64,000 nucleotides of DNA from Prescottella equi (GCF_002094305.1 NZ_LWTX01000009.1:1-64000), one strand, 5' to 3'; positions 1 to 11,436 are shown, numbered from the stretch's first letter. Translations and numbers: made by a program. The notes: a model not told the origin generated them from the letters alone.

Positions 1-64
1 CGGAGATGTGGGGCTCGAGAGCGGCGTAGTCGTACGGCAGATCGGGCAGCGTGTAAACGGTCAT
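1..64 (-). CDS. sodA: Superoxide dismutase (Mn/Fe), 5' end only
   Basis: Only the first 21 codons lie in the window; the gene runs off the left edge. The reading begins MTVYTLPDLPYDYAALEPHI, which matches the conserved N-terminus of Mn/Fe superoxide dismutases, where the His of EPHIS is the first metal ligand. The enzyme converts superoxide to hydrogen peroxide and oxygen; actinobacterial homologues act in the cytoplasm or are exported without a classical signal. The gene is divergent from the GtrA gene, so the 96 bp between them should hold its promoter. Recognition is secure despite the short length because the motif is distinctive. Confidence 0.9.
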   Translation of the reverse strand, partial: MTVYTLPDLPYDYAALEPHIS

Positions 65-160
65 GACGTTGATCTTGCAACCTCGAGTGCACTCGAGGTC
101 CAGGGCCCTGTGCGGGATGTCACGCCGGTGTGCCCGGCGCGGGTCGCCTAGTCTCGTTGC

Positions 161-628
161 GTGTCCGGAAGCCCCCACGCCCACGATCCGCATGCGCCGC
201 TGCCGGTCGAGATCCCCGTCACCGATTCCCTCGCCGACGAGTCCCTGGACCTCAAGACGCAGATCGTGCGCTTCGTGCTCACCGGTGGCCTGTCGGCGGT
301 CGTCGACTTCGGGCTGTACCTGCTGCTGCTCGCCGTCGGGCTGCCGCTCAACCTCGCCAAGGCCATCAGTTTCATCGCCGGCACCACCACCGCGTACCTG
401 ATCAACCGGCGCTGGACGTTCAAGGCCGAGCCGAGCCGGGCTCGGTTCGTCGCCGTGGTCGTCCTGTACGCGCTCACGTTCGCCGTGCAGGTCGGACTCA
501 ACGGACTGATGGCCCACGTCTTCCCGGACGAGTGGTGGCGCATTCCGCTGGCCTTCGTAATCGCGCAGGGCACCGCGACAGTGATCAACTTCGTCGTCCA
601 GCGTGCTGTGATCTTCAAGATTCGATAG
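161..628 (+). CDS. GtrA-family membrane protein
   Basis: A 155-residue protein with a charged N-terminal tail of about 30 residues and four hydrophobic segments, with the family pattern of a Phe-rich first helix, a central TTTAYLINRRWTF stretch and a C-terminal NFVVQRAVIF. GtrA proteins are small four-helix membrane proteins thought to flip or help use polyprenyl-phosphate-linked sugars. A GTG start at 161 is used. It stands alone here: no glycosyltransferase is adjacent, unlike the second GtrA gene at 8599. The downstream oxidoreductase follows after 88 bp on the same strand. Its partner transferase cannot be named. Confidence 0.85.
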   Translation: MSGSPHAHDPHAPLPVEIPVTDSLADESLDLKTQIVRFVLTGGLSAVVDFGLYLLLLAVGLPLNLAKAISFIAGTTTAYLINRRWTFKAEPSRARFVAVVVLYALTFAVQVGLNGLMAHVFPDEWWRIPLAFVIAQGTATVINFVVQRAVIFKIR

Positions 629-716
629 CTGTCTGGACAGCTGTCTGTAGAGTCTTCCGATCCGGAGTGGAACCGGTTACATTTCCTGGTACCGACCACC
701 CCGGAGGAGTCAGATC

Positions 717-1568
717 GTGCGCTACGGCATCAGCCTGTTCACCAGTGACCGAGGCATCACTCCCGCGACCGCCGCACAGGCCGTCGAAAAGTGCGGGTTC
801 GACGCGTTCTACGTGCCCGAACACACCCACATTCCGGTCAACCGGGCGTCGAACCATCCCGGCACCGGCACCGACGCGCTGCCCGACGACCGCTACATGC
901 GCACCCTCGACCCGTGGGTCGCGCTCGGCACCGCGGCGTCGGTGACGTCCCGGATCCGGCTGGGCACATCGGTCGCGCTGCCGCTCGAACACGACCCCAT
1001 CACGCTCGCCAAGACCATCGCGTCGCTCGACCACCTGTCCGGCGGCCGCGTCACGTTCGGGGTCGGCTACGGCTGGAACGCCGAGGAACTCGCCGACCAC
1101 GGCGTCGACCCCAAGAAGCGCCGCACCGCGCTGCGCGAGTACCTCGAGGCGATGCAGGCGCTGTGGACGCAGGAGGAAGCGTCCTACGACGGTCAGTTCG
1201 TGAAGTTCGGTCCCAGCTGGGCGTGGCCCAAGCCGGTCCAGCAACCCCGCCCGCCGGTCCTCGTCGGTGCGGGCGCGTCGGAGAAGACGTTCGGGTGGAT
1301 CGCGCGCTCGGCGGACGGCTGGATCACCACCCCGATCGAGCAGGACATCGAGGACAACGTCACGTTGCTGCGCAAGATCTGGGCGGACGCCGGCCGCACC
1401 GGGCAGCCGGAGATCATCGTCCTGGCCGGCAAACCCGACGCCGACAAGCTCGCCCGCTGGCAGGACCTCGGCGTCAGCGAGGCACTGTTCGGCATGCCCG
1501 ACGCCGACGAGGAACAGGTGCTCGCCTACCTGCAGCGCCTGGCGTCCAAACTGGGCATCGGCGGCTGA
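717..1568 (+). CDS. LLM-class F420-dependent oxidoreductase
   Basis: A 283-residue luciferase-like TIM-barrel protein. It opens MRYGISLFTSD and carries family features such as FYVPEHTHIP, RIRLGTSVALPLEHDP and SGGRVTFGVGYGWNAEEL, typical of the probable F420-dependent class (TIGR03619 type). Such enzymes reduce or oxidise small organic substrates with cofactor F420; the substrate here is unknown. The GTG start at 717 is supported by a GGAGGAG ribosome site about 8 nt upstream. It converges with the serine protease gene with no space between the stop codons. FMN use instead of F420 cannot be excluded. Confidence 0.8.
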   Translation: MRYGISLFTSDRGITPATAAQAVEKCGFDAFYVPEHTHIPVNRASNHPGTGTDALPDDRYMRTLDPWVALGTAASVTSRIRLGTSVALPLEHDPITLAKTIASLDHLSGGRVTFGVGYGWNAEELADHGVDPKKRRTALREYLEAMQALWTQEEASYDGQFVKFGPSWAWPKPVQQPRPPVLVGAGASEKTFGWIARSADGWITTPIEQDIEDNVTLLRKIWADAGRTGQPEIIVLAGKPDADKLARWQDLGVSEALFGMPDADEEQVLAYLQRLASKLGIGG

Positions 1569-2687
1569 TCAGCGCGGCGGACCTTCCGTCAGCACCATCG
1601 AGCCCGACCGCTGCGCGCCGGTGGCGTCGATCCACCCGACGTCGACGACGTCACCGGGGTGCAGCGCGATCATCCGGACCGTGAGGTCGGACGCCGTCCG
1701 GATCGGGACGCCGCCGAACTGCACGATCACGTCGCCGCGCGCCAGGCCCAGCCCGTCGGCGGGGGAGCGGTAACTCACCTGCACGATCTGCGCGCCGGCC
1801 GGAGTCCCCGTCTGTGGTTCGACGTGGTCGCGCACGCTCACGCCGAGCTGCGGGGTGGGGCCGATGTGCACCGAATCGGACGGGCGTCCCGCGAGGATCT
1901 GGTCGACCACCTCCAGCGCCGAGTCGATGGGGATCGCGTACGACTTCGGTGCGGGGGCCGACGGCTCGTCCCGCTGGACGGCGTTGCCCGCGCTGCTCAC
2001 GCCGATCACCTCGCCGAACGCGTCGACCAATGGCCCACCGGAGTCGCCGGGCCGGACGTCGGCGTTCACCTCGATGAGCCCGGCCAGCTCGTTGCGGGAG
2101 CCGTCGACGGAGTTACGGGTGAGCACCGTGACCCCGAGCCGGGTGACCGCCCCCGGCGCCGATTGCGGGACACCACCGCCCTCTGCGTTTCCGATCGCGG
2201 TCACCGGATCGCCGACACCGGCGGTCCGCGACGACCCGAGCGCGGCGGGTGGTAGCGCCGCGCCGCCGGGCAGGCGCAGAACCGCCAGGTCGCGGGAGCT
2301 GTCGTAGCCGAGGACCTCGACCGGGTAGGGGGTGCCGTCGCGCATGCTCTCGGCCGTGATGTCCGTCCCGCCATCGATCACGTGGTGGTTGGTGAGCACG
2401 ATGGCGGCAGGTCCCGCCGGACGCAGCACGATCCCGGTGCCCGCCGTCGTGCCCAGTCCCGTCCGCGTCGTGACGGTGACGATCGTCGGGACGACGCGCT
2501 CGGCGATCTGCTGCGGGGCGAGGGGGACGGGCGGCGGTGGGGGCGGTGGCGCGAGGGCCGTCGTCGCCTGCGCCTGCTTCGGGACGTCGAGTGTGCCGTG
2601 TTCGAGAGGAATTGCCAGGAGTGCGAGGCCCACTGCGGCGAGCACTGCGATCGCAGCGCTGACGCGGCGCACCCCGAAGGCACTCAT
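1569..2687 (-). CDS. Trypsin-like S1C serine protease with PDZ domain (HtrA/PepD type)
   Basis: A 372-residue protein. Residues 8-28 form one hydrophobic segment (uncleaved anchor or signal), followed by a Pro-rich linker at about 47-57 and a trypsin-like domain with His102 in LTNHHV, Asp133 in RDLAVL and Ser216 in RPGDSGGPL. A PDZ domain occupies about 280-365. It therefore looks like an active periplasmic quality-control protease of the DegP/PepD family. The start lies 4 bp after the rmlC stop, so it is probably co-transcribed with rmlA-rmlC, an unusual partner for sugar-nucleotide genes. Confidence 0.88.
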   Translation of the reverse strand: MSAFGVRRVSAAIAVLAAVGLALLAIPLEHGTLDVPKQAQATTALAPPPPPPPVPLAPQQIAERVVPTIVTVTTRTGLGTTAGTGIVLRPAGPAAIVLTNHHVIDGGTDITAESMRDGTPYPVEVLGYDSSRDLAVLRLPGGAALPPAALGSSRTAGVGDPVTAIGNAEGGGVPQSAPGAVTRLGVTVLTRNSVDGSRNELAGLIEVNADVRPGDSGGPLVDAFGEVIGVSSAGNAVQRDEPSAPAPKSYAIPIDSALEVVDQILAGRPSDSVHIGPTPQLGVSVRDHVEPQTGTPAGAQIVQVSYRSPADGLGLARGDVIVQFGGVPIRTASDLTVRMIALHPGDVVDVGWIDATGAQRSGSMVLTEGPPR

Positions 2688-2691
2688 CGGC

Positions 2692-3297
2692 TCACTCGTG
2701 GCCCTCCCGGTAGACGGGCAGCAGACCCGCGTCGCGAGCCTGCTGAAGGGTCGGCGCCGCCAGGTCCTTGTCCGACAGCGTCCACTGCAGTGAGCTGCCG
2801 TCGCGGCCGACGACCGGCCAATCGATACCGATGCCCGGATCCAGCGGGCTCACCTCGTGCTCGCGGTCCGGGGCGTAGCCCGTGGAGCACAGGTAGATCA
2901 CCGTCGAATCGTCCGCGAGGGACAGGAACCCGTGGCCCAGCCCCTCGGAGATGAAGACGGCGCGGCGGTCGACGTCGTCGAGCAGCACCGAATCCCACTG
3001 TCCGAACGTCGGCGAGCCCACCCGCAGGTCGACGACGACGTCGAGGATCGCGCCCCGCACACACGTGACGTACTTGGCCTGGCCGGGCGGGACGTCGGCG
3101 AAGTGGATGCCGCGCAACACGCCGGCCGCCGACACCGAACAGTTGGCCTGAGCCAGATCGAGGGTGCGACCGACGTTCGCGGAGAAGCCGGGCTCCTTGA
3201 ACCATTCGAGGAACACCCCGCGGTGATCGCCGAACTGTCGGGGCGTGATCTCCCACGCCCCCGGAACCTTCAACTCCCGATAATCCATGGTCACCAT
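2692..3297 (-). CDS. rmlC: dTDP-4-dehydrorhamnose 3,5-epimerase
   Basis: A cupin-fold protein of 201 residues with the family N-terminus [16 protein letters not shown], the catalytic His in LRGIHF (residue 65) and the downstream GLGHGFLSL and GIDWP segments. It epimerises dTDP-4-dehydro-6-deoxyglucose at C3 and C5, step three of dTDP-L-rhamnose synthesis, which supplies the rhamnose linker of arabinogalactan. The chosen ATG overlaps the rmlA stop by 7 nt; a second ATG at 3288 gives the shorter N-terminus seen in mycobacterial RmlC and is equally possible. Translational coupling to rmlA is likely either way. Confidence 0.93.
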   Translation of the reverse strand: MVTMDYRELKVPGAWEITPRQFGDHRGVFLEWFKEPGFSANVGRTLDLAQANCSVSAAGVLRGIHFADVPPGQAKYVTCVRGAILDVVVDLRVGSPTFGQWDSVLLDDVDRRAVFISEGLGHGFLSLADDSTVIYLCSTGYAPDREHEVSPLDPGIGIDWPVVGRDGSSLQWTLSDKDLAAPTLQQARDAGLLPVYREGHE

Positions 3298-4166
3298 TCT
3301 CGGCCGCGGTCGAGCAACCCCAGCAGGTACGTGCCGTAACCGGACTTGACCAGCGGTTCGGCGCGCTCGCGCAGTTCGTCGTCGGAGATGAATCCGCGCC
3401 GCCACGCGACCTCTTCGGGCACACCGATCTTGAGGCCCTGCCGCTGCTCGATGGTCCGCACGTAGTTCGACGCGTCGAGCAGGGAGTCGAACGTGCCGGT
3501 GTCGAGCCAGGCCGTGCCGCGCGGGAGCACCTCCACCTGCAGCCGTCCGGCCTCGAGATACGTGCGATTGACGTCGGTGATCTCGTACTCGCCGCGCGCC
3601 GAGGGCGTCAACTCCCGCGCGATCGTGACGACGTCGTTGTCGTAGAAGTACAGCCCCGGCACGGCGTAGTTCGACCGCGGCACCGCCGGCTTCTCCTCCA
3701 ACGAGACTGCGGCGCCGGTGTCGTCGAACTCGATGACGCCGTACGCGCCCGGATCGGACACCCAGTACCCGAACACCGCGCCGCCCTTGACGTCGTGGAA
3801 GCGGGTGAGCGTGGTGCCCAGGCCGGGACCGTAGAAGATGTTGTCGCCCAGGACGAGGGCCACCGAGTCGTCGCGGATGTGGTCGGCACCCAGCACGAAC
3901 GCCTGCGCCAGACCGTTCGGCTCGCGCTGCACCTGGTAGCTCAGCGAGATGCCGAACCGGGAGCCGTCGCCCAGCAGATTGCGGAACTGTCCGGCGTCCT
4001 GCGGGGTGGTGATGATCAGGATGTCGCGGATTCCGGCAAGCATGAGCGTCGAGAGCGGGTAGTAGATCATCGGCTTGTCGTAGACGGGCACCAGCTGCTT
4101 GCTCACGCCCAGCGTGATCGGGTGCAGCCGGCTGCCGGTACCGCCAGCCAGAATGATTCCGCGCAT
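3291..4166 (-). CDS. rmlA: Glucose-1-phosphate thymidylyltransferase
   Basis: A 291-residue nucleotidyltransferase beginning [18 protein letters not shown], followed by [18 protein letters not shown], the canonical substrate-binding signature, and by the conserved [12 protein letters not shown] and TAWLDTGT stretches. It joins dTTP and glucose-1-phosphate to give dTDP-glucose, the first step of dTDP-rhamnose synthesis. The ATG at 4166 starts directly before the nucleotide-binding loop, as in the family. It is first in a likely rmlA-rmlC-protease transcript. RmlB lies about 1.6 kb away on the other strand beyond a transporter, and RmlD is not in the window. Confidence 0.95.
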   Translation of the reverse strand: MRGIILAGGTGSRLHPITLGVSKQLVPVYDKPMIYYPLSTLMLAGIRDILIITTPQDAGQFRNLLGDGSRFGISLSYQVQREPNGLAQAFVLGADHIRDDSVALVLGDNIFYGPGLGTTLTRFHDVKGGAVFGYWVSDPGAYGVIEFDDTGAAVSLEEKPAVPRSNYAVPGLYFYDNDVVTIARELTPSARGEYEITDVNRTYLEAGRLQVEVLPRGTAWLDTGTFDSLLDASNYVRTIEQRQGLKIGVPEEVAWRRGFISDDELRERAEPLVKSGYGTYLLGLLDRGREW

Positions 4167-4376
4167 GTAGAGCAGTGTTTCACGGGCGACGGTGGGAGAT
4201 CGCGGGAGTGGCGAGGCCGGTCGGCTACGACGCGATTGTCGGGGTGCGTCGCTCCTCCGCGCGCGGGCCCGCCGCTCGTTGTGCCAAGCGGAGTCGGACA
4301 TGTCCCGTTAGCGTCGAAAACGACCGATGAAGAAGGTCTGCCTACCGCAGACCCCACGTCTGAAGGGGCCCTACGC

Positions 4377-6786
<2,410 letters not shown>

Positions 6787-6901
6787 CCGCAGCCTGCGCG
6801 AAGCCGTCGATCCGGCCACGGCGACGGACGTCACGCGGTAGCGTCACCAGCATTCGCGTCGGGATCTGTCGCTCAGGGGACGAACCGGAGGGGGCGCTCG
6901 T

Positions 6902-7546
6902 ATGGGGGCCGGACCGAAGAACACTGCCGCACCGAACAGCACTGCCGCACCGAACAGCACTGCCGCACCGAACAGCACTGCCCGCCGGCGTCGTGCGTGC
7001 CGGGCACTCGTGGTCGCATCCGCGCTCGGGGCGGTGGCCCTGGGCTCCGCCGGCACCGCCGCCGCCGACCCGGTCGCGGGCGCGCCGGCCTGCGCGCCGT
7101 TCCGGGTGGAGGGACTGCTGGCCAACGCCACGGCCACCGTCGCGCCGGGCCTCGAACTTCCCGTGCCGTGCCAGGATGCGGTCGGCGTCGGCTACGTCGG
7201 ACCCGCCGAGATCCAGGCCGGCGCCATCGGTTCGGCTGTCGCCGCCGGACTCGGCAGCCTGGGCCTGCTCGCCGCGAGCAGCATCGACTGGAACAACATC
7301 GGCCCCGACAACACCGGCTCCTTCAACCTCGGGTGGGCCAACACCGGGTCCAACAACGTCGGATCGGCGAACACCGGCTCCGGCAACGTCGGGTCCGCGA
7401 ACACCGGCTCCGGCAACGTGGGGTCGGCGAACACCGGCTCGGGCAACCTCGGGTCCGCGAACACGGGGTCGTTCACCTACGGCTCCCTCAAGACCGGCAT
7501 CGGGTCGATCGCCGCGGGTTCGCTCGGGATCGGCACGCTGAGCTGA
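6902..7546 (+). CDS. Exported protein with NxGxx (MPTR-like) pentapeptide repeats
   Basis: A 214-residue protein of unknown function. Residues 6-26 are a low-complexity run of near-identical six-residue units (NSTAAP). An Arg-rich stretch and a hydrophobic segment (about 34-55) ending in TAAADP look like a signal sequence with an unusually long n-region. The C-terminal third is a run of pentapeptides of the form NxGxx (NTGSG, NVGSA and variants), the pattern found in mycobacterial PPE-MPTR proteins, here without any PPE domain. A GGAGGGGG ribosome site 7 nt upstream supports the ATG at 6902. It may form a beta-helical or surface-exposed structure; that is inference. Confidence 0.72.
   Translation: MGAGPKNTAAPNSTAAPNSTAAPNSTARRRRACRALVVASALGAVALGSAGTAAADPVAGAPACAPFRVEGLLANATATVAPGLELPVPCQDAVGVGYVGPAEIQAGAIGSAVAAGLGSLGLLAASSIDWNNIGPDNTGSFNLGWANTGSNNVGSANTGSGNVGSANTGSGNVGSANTGSGNLGSANTGSFTYGSLKTGIGSIAAGSLGIGTLS
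6917..6981 (+). repeat. 18-bp in-frame tandem repeat, about 3.5 copies
   Basis: The unit AACAGCACTGCCGCACCG is perfect at 6935-6952 and 6953-6970, preceded by a slightly diverged copy (6917-6934) and followed by a partial one (6971-6981). Because 18 is a multiple of three, copy-number change would lengthen or shorten the N-terminus of the encoded repeat protein without a frameshift. Confidence 0.9.
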
Positions 7547-7654
7547 CATCGGGGCGCAGGGACCCGCGCGCGGTAACCCCCTAAGCTGGGGGTGCCCGGC
7601 GTACCTGCGGCGGCGGCCTCGCAGGGTGCGTGGGTTTATCGAGGAGATTGTCGA

Positions 7655-8599
7655 ATGCTGTTGTCCGTCGTGGTGCCGTGCCACAACGAAGAGAGTGTTC
7701 TCGAGGAGCTCGTCCGGCAGGTTCTCGACACCCTCGAGGACGCGGACGTCGAGGCGGAACTCGTTCTCGTGGACGACGGCAGCCGGGACGACACCGTCCG
7801 GCTCATGCGCGAGATCAACGCGCGCGATCCCCGTTGCCGTTTCATCAGCTTCAGCCGCAATTTCGGCAAGGAAGCGGCGATGCTGGCCGGGCTCCGATAC
7901 GCACGCGGCGACGCCGTCGTGATCATGGACGCCGATCTGCAGCATCCCCCGCATCTGCTGCTCGACATGCTGCGCCTGCACGGCGAGGGGTACGACCAGG
8001 TGATCGCCCGGCGCACCCGGGAAGGGGACGCGCTCGGCCGCACCCTGGTGTCGCGGCTGTACTACCGGCTCGTCAACTCGCTGGTCGACGTGAACATGGA
8101 GGACGGCGCCGGCGACTTCCGCTTGCTGAGCCGCCGCGCGGTCGACGCTCTGCTGCAGATGCGCGAGTACAACCGGTTCTCCAAGGGCATGTTCTCGTGG
8201 ATCGGATTCCCCACTGCGACCGTGGACTACCACAACGTCGCACGTCAGGGCGGTGGCGAGAGCAAGTGGAGCTTCCGGAGACTGCTCAACTACGGCATCG
8301 ACGGCATCATGTCGTTCAACAATGCGCCGCTGCGGCTCGCGGTCTACCTGGGCGCGGTCGTCACGGCGGTCTCGTTCGTGTACGTCGTCGCACTGGTCAT
8401 CGCGGCCCTGGTGCACGGTGTCACCGCGCCCGGCTACGTCACGCTGATCGCCGCGATCACCGGTATGGGTGGTCTGCAACTGCTGTTCCTCGGCATCATC
8501 GGCGAGTACGTGGGGCGGATCTACTACGAGACCAAGCGGCGACCGCACTTCCTGGTCGCCGAGACCGAGCCGGGCGGCCGTGAGGTGGAGTCGCAGTGA
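7655..8599 (+). CDS. Family 2 glycosyltransferase, GtrB/polyprenyl-phosphate sugar synthase type
   Basis: A 314-residue GT2 enzyme. The GT-A domain has VVVPCHNEE at the N-terminus, VLVDDGSRDDT, and the metal-binding DADLQHPP. Two hydrophobic helices follow at about 225-290, then the short tail GEYVGRIYYETKRRP. This is the architecture of GtrB/CsbB/PpgS enzymes, which charge polyprenyl phosphate with a sugar at the inner membrane face. The ATG at 7655 has a strong GAGGAG site. The stop overlaps the start of a GtrA gene and a GT-C type gene follows, so the three form one cassette immediately upstream of glfT2. The donor sugar is unknown. Confidence 0.88.
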   Translation: MLLSVVVPCHNEESVLEELVRQVLDTLEDADVEAELVLVDDGSRDDTVRLMREINARDPRCRFISFSRNFGKEAAMLAGLRYARGDAVVIMDADLQHPPHLLLDMLRLHGEGYDQVIARRTREGDALGRTLVSRLYYRLVNSLVDVNMEDGAGDFRLLSRRAVDALLQMREYNRFSKGMFSWIGFPTATVDYHNVARQGGGESKWSFRRLLNYGIDGIMSFNNAPLRLAVYLGAVVTAVSFVYVVALVIAALVHGVTAPGYVTLIAAITGMGGLQLLFLGIIGEYVGRIYYETKRRPHFLVAETEPGGREVESQ

Positions 8600-9036
8600 T
8601 GCGGCACATCCTGCGGTTCGGGGTGGTCGGGGTCGTCAACACCGGCGTCTACTACGCGCTGTATCTCGTGTTCAACACGGTGATGCCGTACCTGGCCGCG
8701 CACCTGCTCGCGATTGCGATCTCGATGGTCGGCTCGTTCTTCCTGAACTGCTACTGGACGTTCAGGACGCGGCCGACGTGGCGCAAGTTCGCGCTGTTCC
8801 CGCTGACCAACGCCACCAACTACATCGTGACGACGGTCGGCATGGTGCTGCTCGTGACGTTCCTCGGCGTGGACGACCGGATCGCCCCGCTCATCGCTGC
8901 GGTCGCGGCCATCCCGGTCACCTTCCTGCTGTCGCGCCGCATCCTCACGCATCAGCCGGCGTCGACGGTGACGGTGGTCGAGACAGCCGACGGTCCCGGC
9001 GCGAACTCGGCCGGAAGCCCGACCGAGCGCCACTGA
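8599..9036 (+). CDS. GtrA-family membrane protein of the GT cassette
   Basis: A 145-residue four-helix membrane protein (RFGVVGVVNTGVYYALYL at the start, FLNCYWTF in the middle) of the GtrA/GtcA family. Its ATG overlaps the upstream GT2 stop codon by one base (TGATG); a GTG one codon earlier is possible. GtrA proteins are presumed flippases or partners for the polyprenyl-phospho-sugar made by the adjacent GtrB enzyme. In mycobacteria a GtrA protein (Rv3632) is coupled with the PpgS synthase. The C-terminal 25 residues are polar and poorly conserved in type. Confidence 0.87.
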   Translation: MRHILRFGVVGVVNTGVYYALYLVFNTVMPYLAAHLLAIAISMVGSFFLNCYWTFRTRPTWRKFALFPLTNATNYIVTTVGMVLLVTFLGVDDRIAPLIAAVAAIPVTFLLSRRILTHQPASTVTVVETADGPGANSAGSPTERH

Positions 9037-9112
9037 CGCGGTCCCCGACGATTCCGGAACCCGCTCGTCACTGACTTATGCTCGCCCGGATGTCTGTGAG
9101 GGGTACGAACCA

Positions 9113-11368
9113 GTGACGGCAGTGACGACGCAGAGGAGCACGGTGGACGGCGGGCGGGCGACGGGCCTTCGGCGGCTGAACGACCGCTTACCGGACTGGG
9201 CCGTCGCGATCGGGGTCGGACTCGTCACCGCGGTGGTCGCCTCCATCGCCCAGTGGCGGGGCAGCTTCTTCTTCTACGTCGGCGACCAGCACGAGCAGTT
9301 CGCGCCCATGTGGCACATGTTCGGCGAGAGCCTGCGCGACCGCCAGTGGCCGACGATGGACCCGTCCGGCTGGATGGGCGGCAACTACGCCGCCGAGGGG
9401 CTGGACGGTATCTGGAACCCGCTCAACTGGGCGAACTTCCTCCTCGTGTCGCGGTTCGACAACCTGTCTCTGGCCGCGTTCGTGGTGATGATCGAGATCC
9501 TCGCGATCCTGGCGGCCGGTGTCTTCCTGCTCGCACGCGAGTACGGCGCGCGTCGCAGCGCAGCGATCATGGTGGCCGTCGCCGTCCCGGTCTCCGGTTT
9601 CACCCTGTGGTACGAAGCGTCGGGGTGGCCGGCCGGGCTGATGGCGTTCACCTGGATCACGCACTTCTGGTGGGCGACCCGCCGCTTCTCGCGGGGCGGC
9701 ACCAATCCGCTGGTGCCCTTCCTGTTCGGGTTCCTCGCGATGACCACCGGAAACCCGTACGCGACGCTGGGCGCGATCGTCGTGCTCGCCGCCGTCGGCA
9801 TCGAACTGCTGCTCGCCCGGGGTTACGGGCGCCTGGTGCAGGTCGCGGTGATGGGCGCGTGTGTGGGTGCGACGGCGCTGCTGGTGTTCCTGCCGCTGCT
9901 CGGCAGTAGCGACGTCACGACCCGGGACTCCCTGGCGGCCATCGCGAACGACACCTTCCTGGTGCCGGACCTCGGTGACATCGCCGCGAGCAGTTCGCCC
10001 ACCTACCTGCCCTCGATGTCGACGTGGGCCGGTGGCCGTCTCGAGGCCAACCCGACCACGTATTTCGTGTGGTTCGCGCTGCCCCTGCTGCCGTGGATCC
10101 GGTGGCGGGAGCTGCGGGCCCGCACGGTGGGCGCGGTCAGTGTCTTCGTCGTCGGCGGCTTCTATCTGGTGGCGACGCTCGCGCCGTCGAACGTGTGGTT
10201 GTTCCGCTGGCCGGTGCGGTTGGTCGAGTACCTCTATCTCGCGGGCGCGGTACTGCTGGCCCTCGGGCTCTCGTCGGGCCTGGCCCGTGACCACGTGCGA
10301 CGCCGGGCCGTCACGACCGCGGTGATCGTCGCCGCGGGCGCGTACCTGTCCTGGGCCGTGCGTCCGGACGAAACCCCGACCCATCTGCTCGGACTGGCCG
10401 TCACGGCCCTGCTGGTCACGGCGCTGCTGGTCGCGTTCCGGCGGGCCGGCGCCGCAGCGGCGGCGTCCGTGGCCGTCGTCGGTACCGCCGCAGTCCTGTT
10501 CCTGCAGTCGAGTCTGCTGCCCGCACCGGCCCCGAAACCGGACCAGCCGCCGGCACCGGCGACGGCGGCGCCGGCCTTCCATCTCCCGCGGGTCACCGCG
10601 GGCACGTCCGGTTATCGCGGCACCGTGCTGCAACTGGCCGCGCTGGACCGCACCGGACCGGAGGACGCCCGCAACGGCGAGATCCTGTTCGGCAATCTGC
10701 CGCGCGCCGCGGGTGTCGAGGCGATCGCCAGCTACACCGGCATGGGGTTCGCCGAGTTCGCCGAAGAACTGTGCATGGACTATCGGGGCGCCACCTGCGC
10801 CGCGGCCTACGACCGGCTCTGGCAGTCGGCCGACGATCGGACGCCCGCCCCGTTGATCGACGTCATGGGCGTCTCGACTCTGGTGTTGCAGCGGGCGCTG
10901 CTTCCCGAGGTCGCGGCCGGTGACCCTCCGCCCGGCTGGCACGTCGCCTACGACACCCCGGTCCGGGTCGTGTGGGTCCGCGACGTCGTTCTGCCGGAGG
11001 CCGGGCGGGTCACGTGGGCGTCCCCGGGGGTCGAGGTGACCGCGGAGTCCTCGGCTCCGGCCCGCGCGGAGATCCGATTCTCCGCCGACGAGCCGGGACA
11101 CATCGTGTTCGCGCGGCTGGCGTGGCCGGGGTACACCGCGGCCGTGGACGGCCGAAGTGTCGATCCGTCCGACGGCCCTGCCGGGTTGCTCGCGGTGGAC
11201 GTGCCGGCGGGGGAGCACACCCTGGTCGTCGAGTACCGGTCGCCGGGACTGAGGTTCGGCGTCGCCGCAGCTCTGGGCGCGTTCGCCGTCGTGCTGGTGC
11301 AGACAATTCTCTGGTACGTACGTCCCCGGCGGCGGTCCGCGAGTCCGGAGCCGTCGGACGCCGCTTGA
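9113..11368 (+). CDS. YfhO-like/GT-C multi-pass glycosyltransferase
   Basis: A 751-residue membrane protein: a first helix at about 30-46, then an extracytoplasmic loop with acidic residues (GDQHEQFAPMW) as in GT-C enzymes, around twelve hydrophobic segments to about residue 470, and a C-terminal extracytoplasmic domain of some 240 residues ending in one last helix. This is the shape of YfhO and related enzymes that take a sugar from polyprenyl phosphate and place it on a cell-wall polymer. GTG start at 9113. It follows GtrB and GtrA genes and precedes glfT2, so arabinogalactan is a reasonable acceptor, but this is inference. Confidence 0.75.
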   Translation: MTAVTTQRSTVDGGRATGLRRLNDRLPDWAVAIGVGLVTAVVASIAQWRGSFFFYVGDQHEQFAPMWHMFGESLRDRQWPTMDPSGWMGGNYAAEGLDGIWNPLNWANFLLVSRFDNLSLAAFVVMIEILAILAAGVFLLAREYGARRSAAIMVAVAVPVSGFTLWYEASGWPAGLMAFTWITHFWWATRRFSRGGTNPLVPFLFGFLAMTTGNPYATLGAIVVLAAVGIELLLARGYGRLVQVAVMGACVGATALLVFLPLLGSSDVTTRDSLAAIANDTFLVPDLGDIAASSSPTYLPSMSTWAGGRLEANPTTYFVWFALPLLPWIRWRELRARTVGAVSVFVVGGFYLVATLAPSNVWLFRWPVRLVEYLYLAGAVLLALGLSSGLARDHVRRRAVTTAVIVAAGAYLSWAVRPDETPTHLLGLAVTALLVTALLVAFRRAGAAAAASVAVVGTAAVLFLQSSLLPAPAPKPDQPPAPATAAPAFHLPRVTAGTSGYRGTVLQLAALDRTGPEDARNGEILFGNLPRAAGVEAIASYTGMGFAEFAEELCMDYRGATCAAAYDRLWQSADDRTPAPLIDVMGVSTLVLQRALLPEVAAGDPPPGWHVAYDTPVRVVWVRDVVLPEAGRVTWASPGVEVTAESSAPARAEIRFSADEPGHIVFARLAWPGYTAAVDGRSVDPSDGPAGLLAVDVPAGEHTLVVEYRSPGLRFGVAAALGAFAVVLVQTILWYVRPRRRSASPEPSDAA

Positions 11369-11436
11369 TACCCTCGAGCGACGGAACGGCCGGGTCCGGA
11401 CCGGAACAGTCGTGGGAATGTACATGTAGGAGCGGG

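Noticed and set aside
6917-7490. CRISPR-like repeats
   Set aside because: The repeats are short, contiguous, in frame and coding; there are no spacers and no cas genes.
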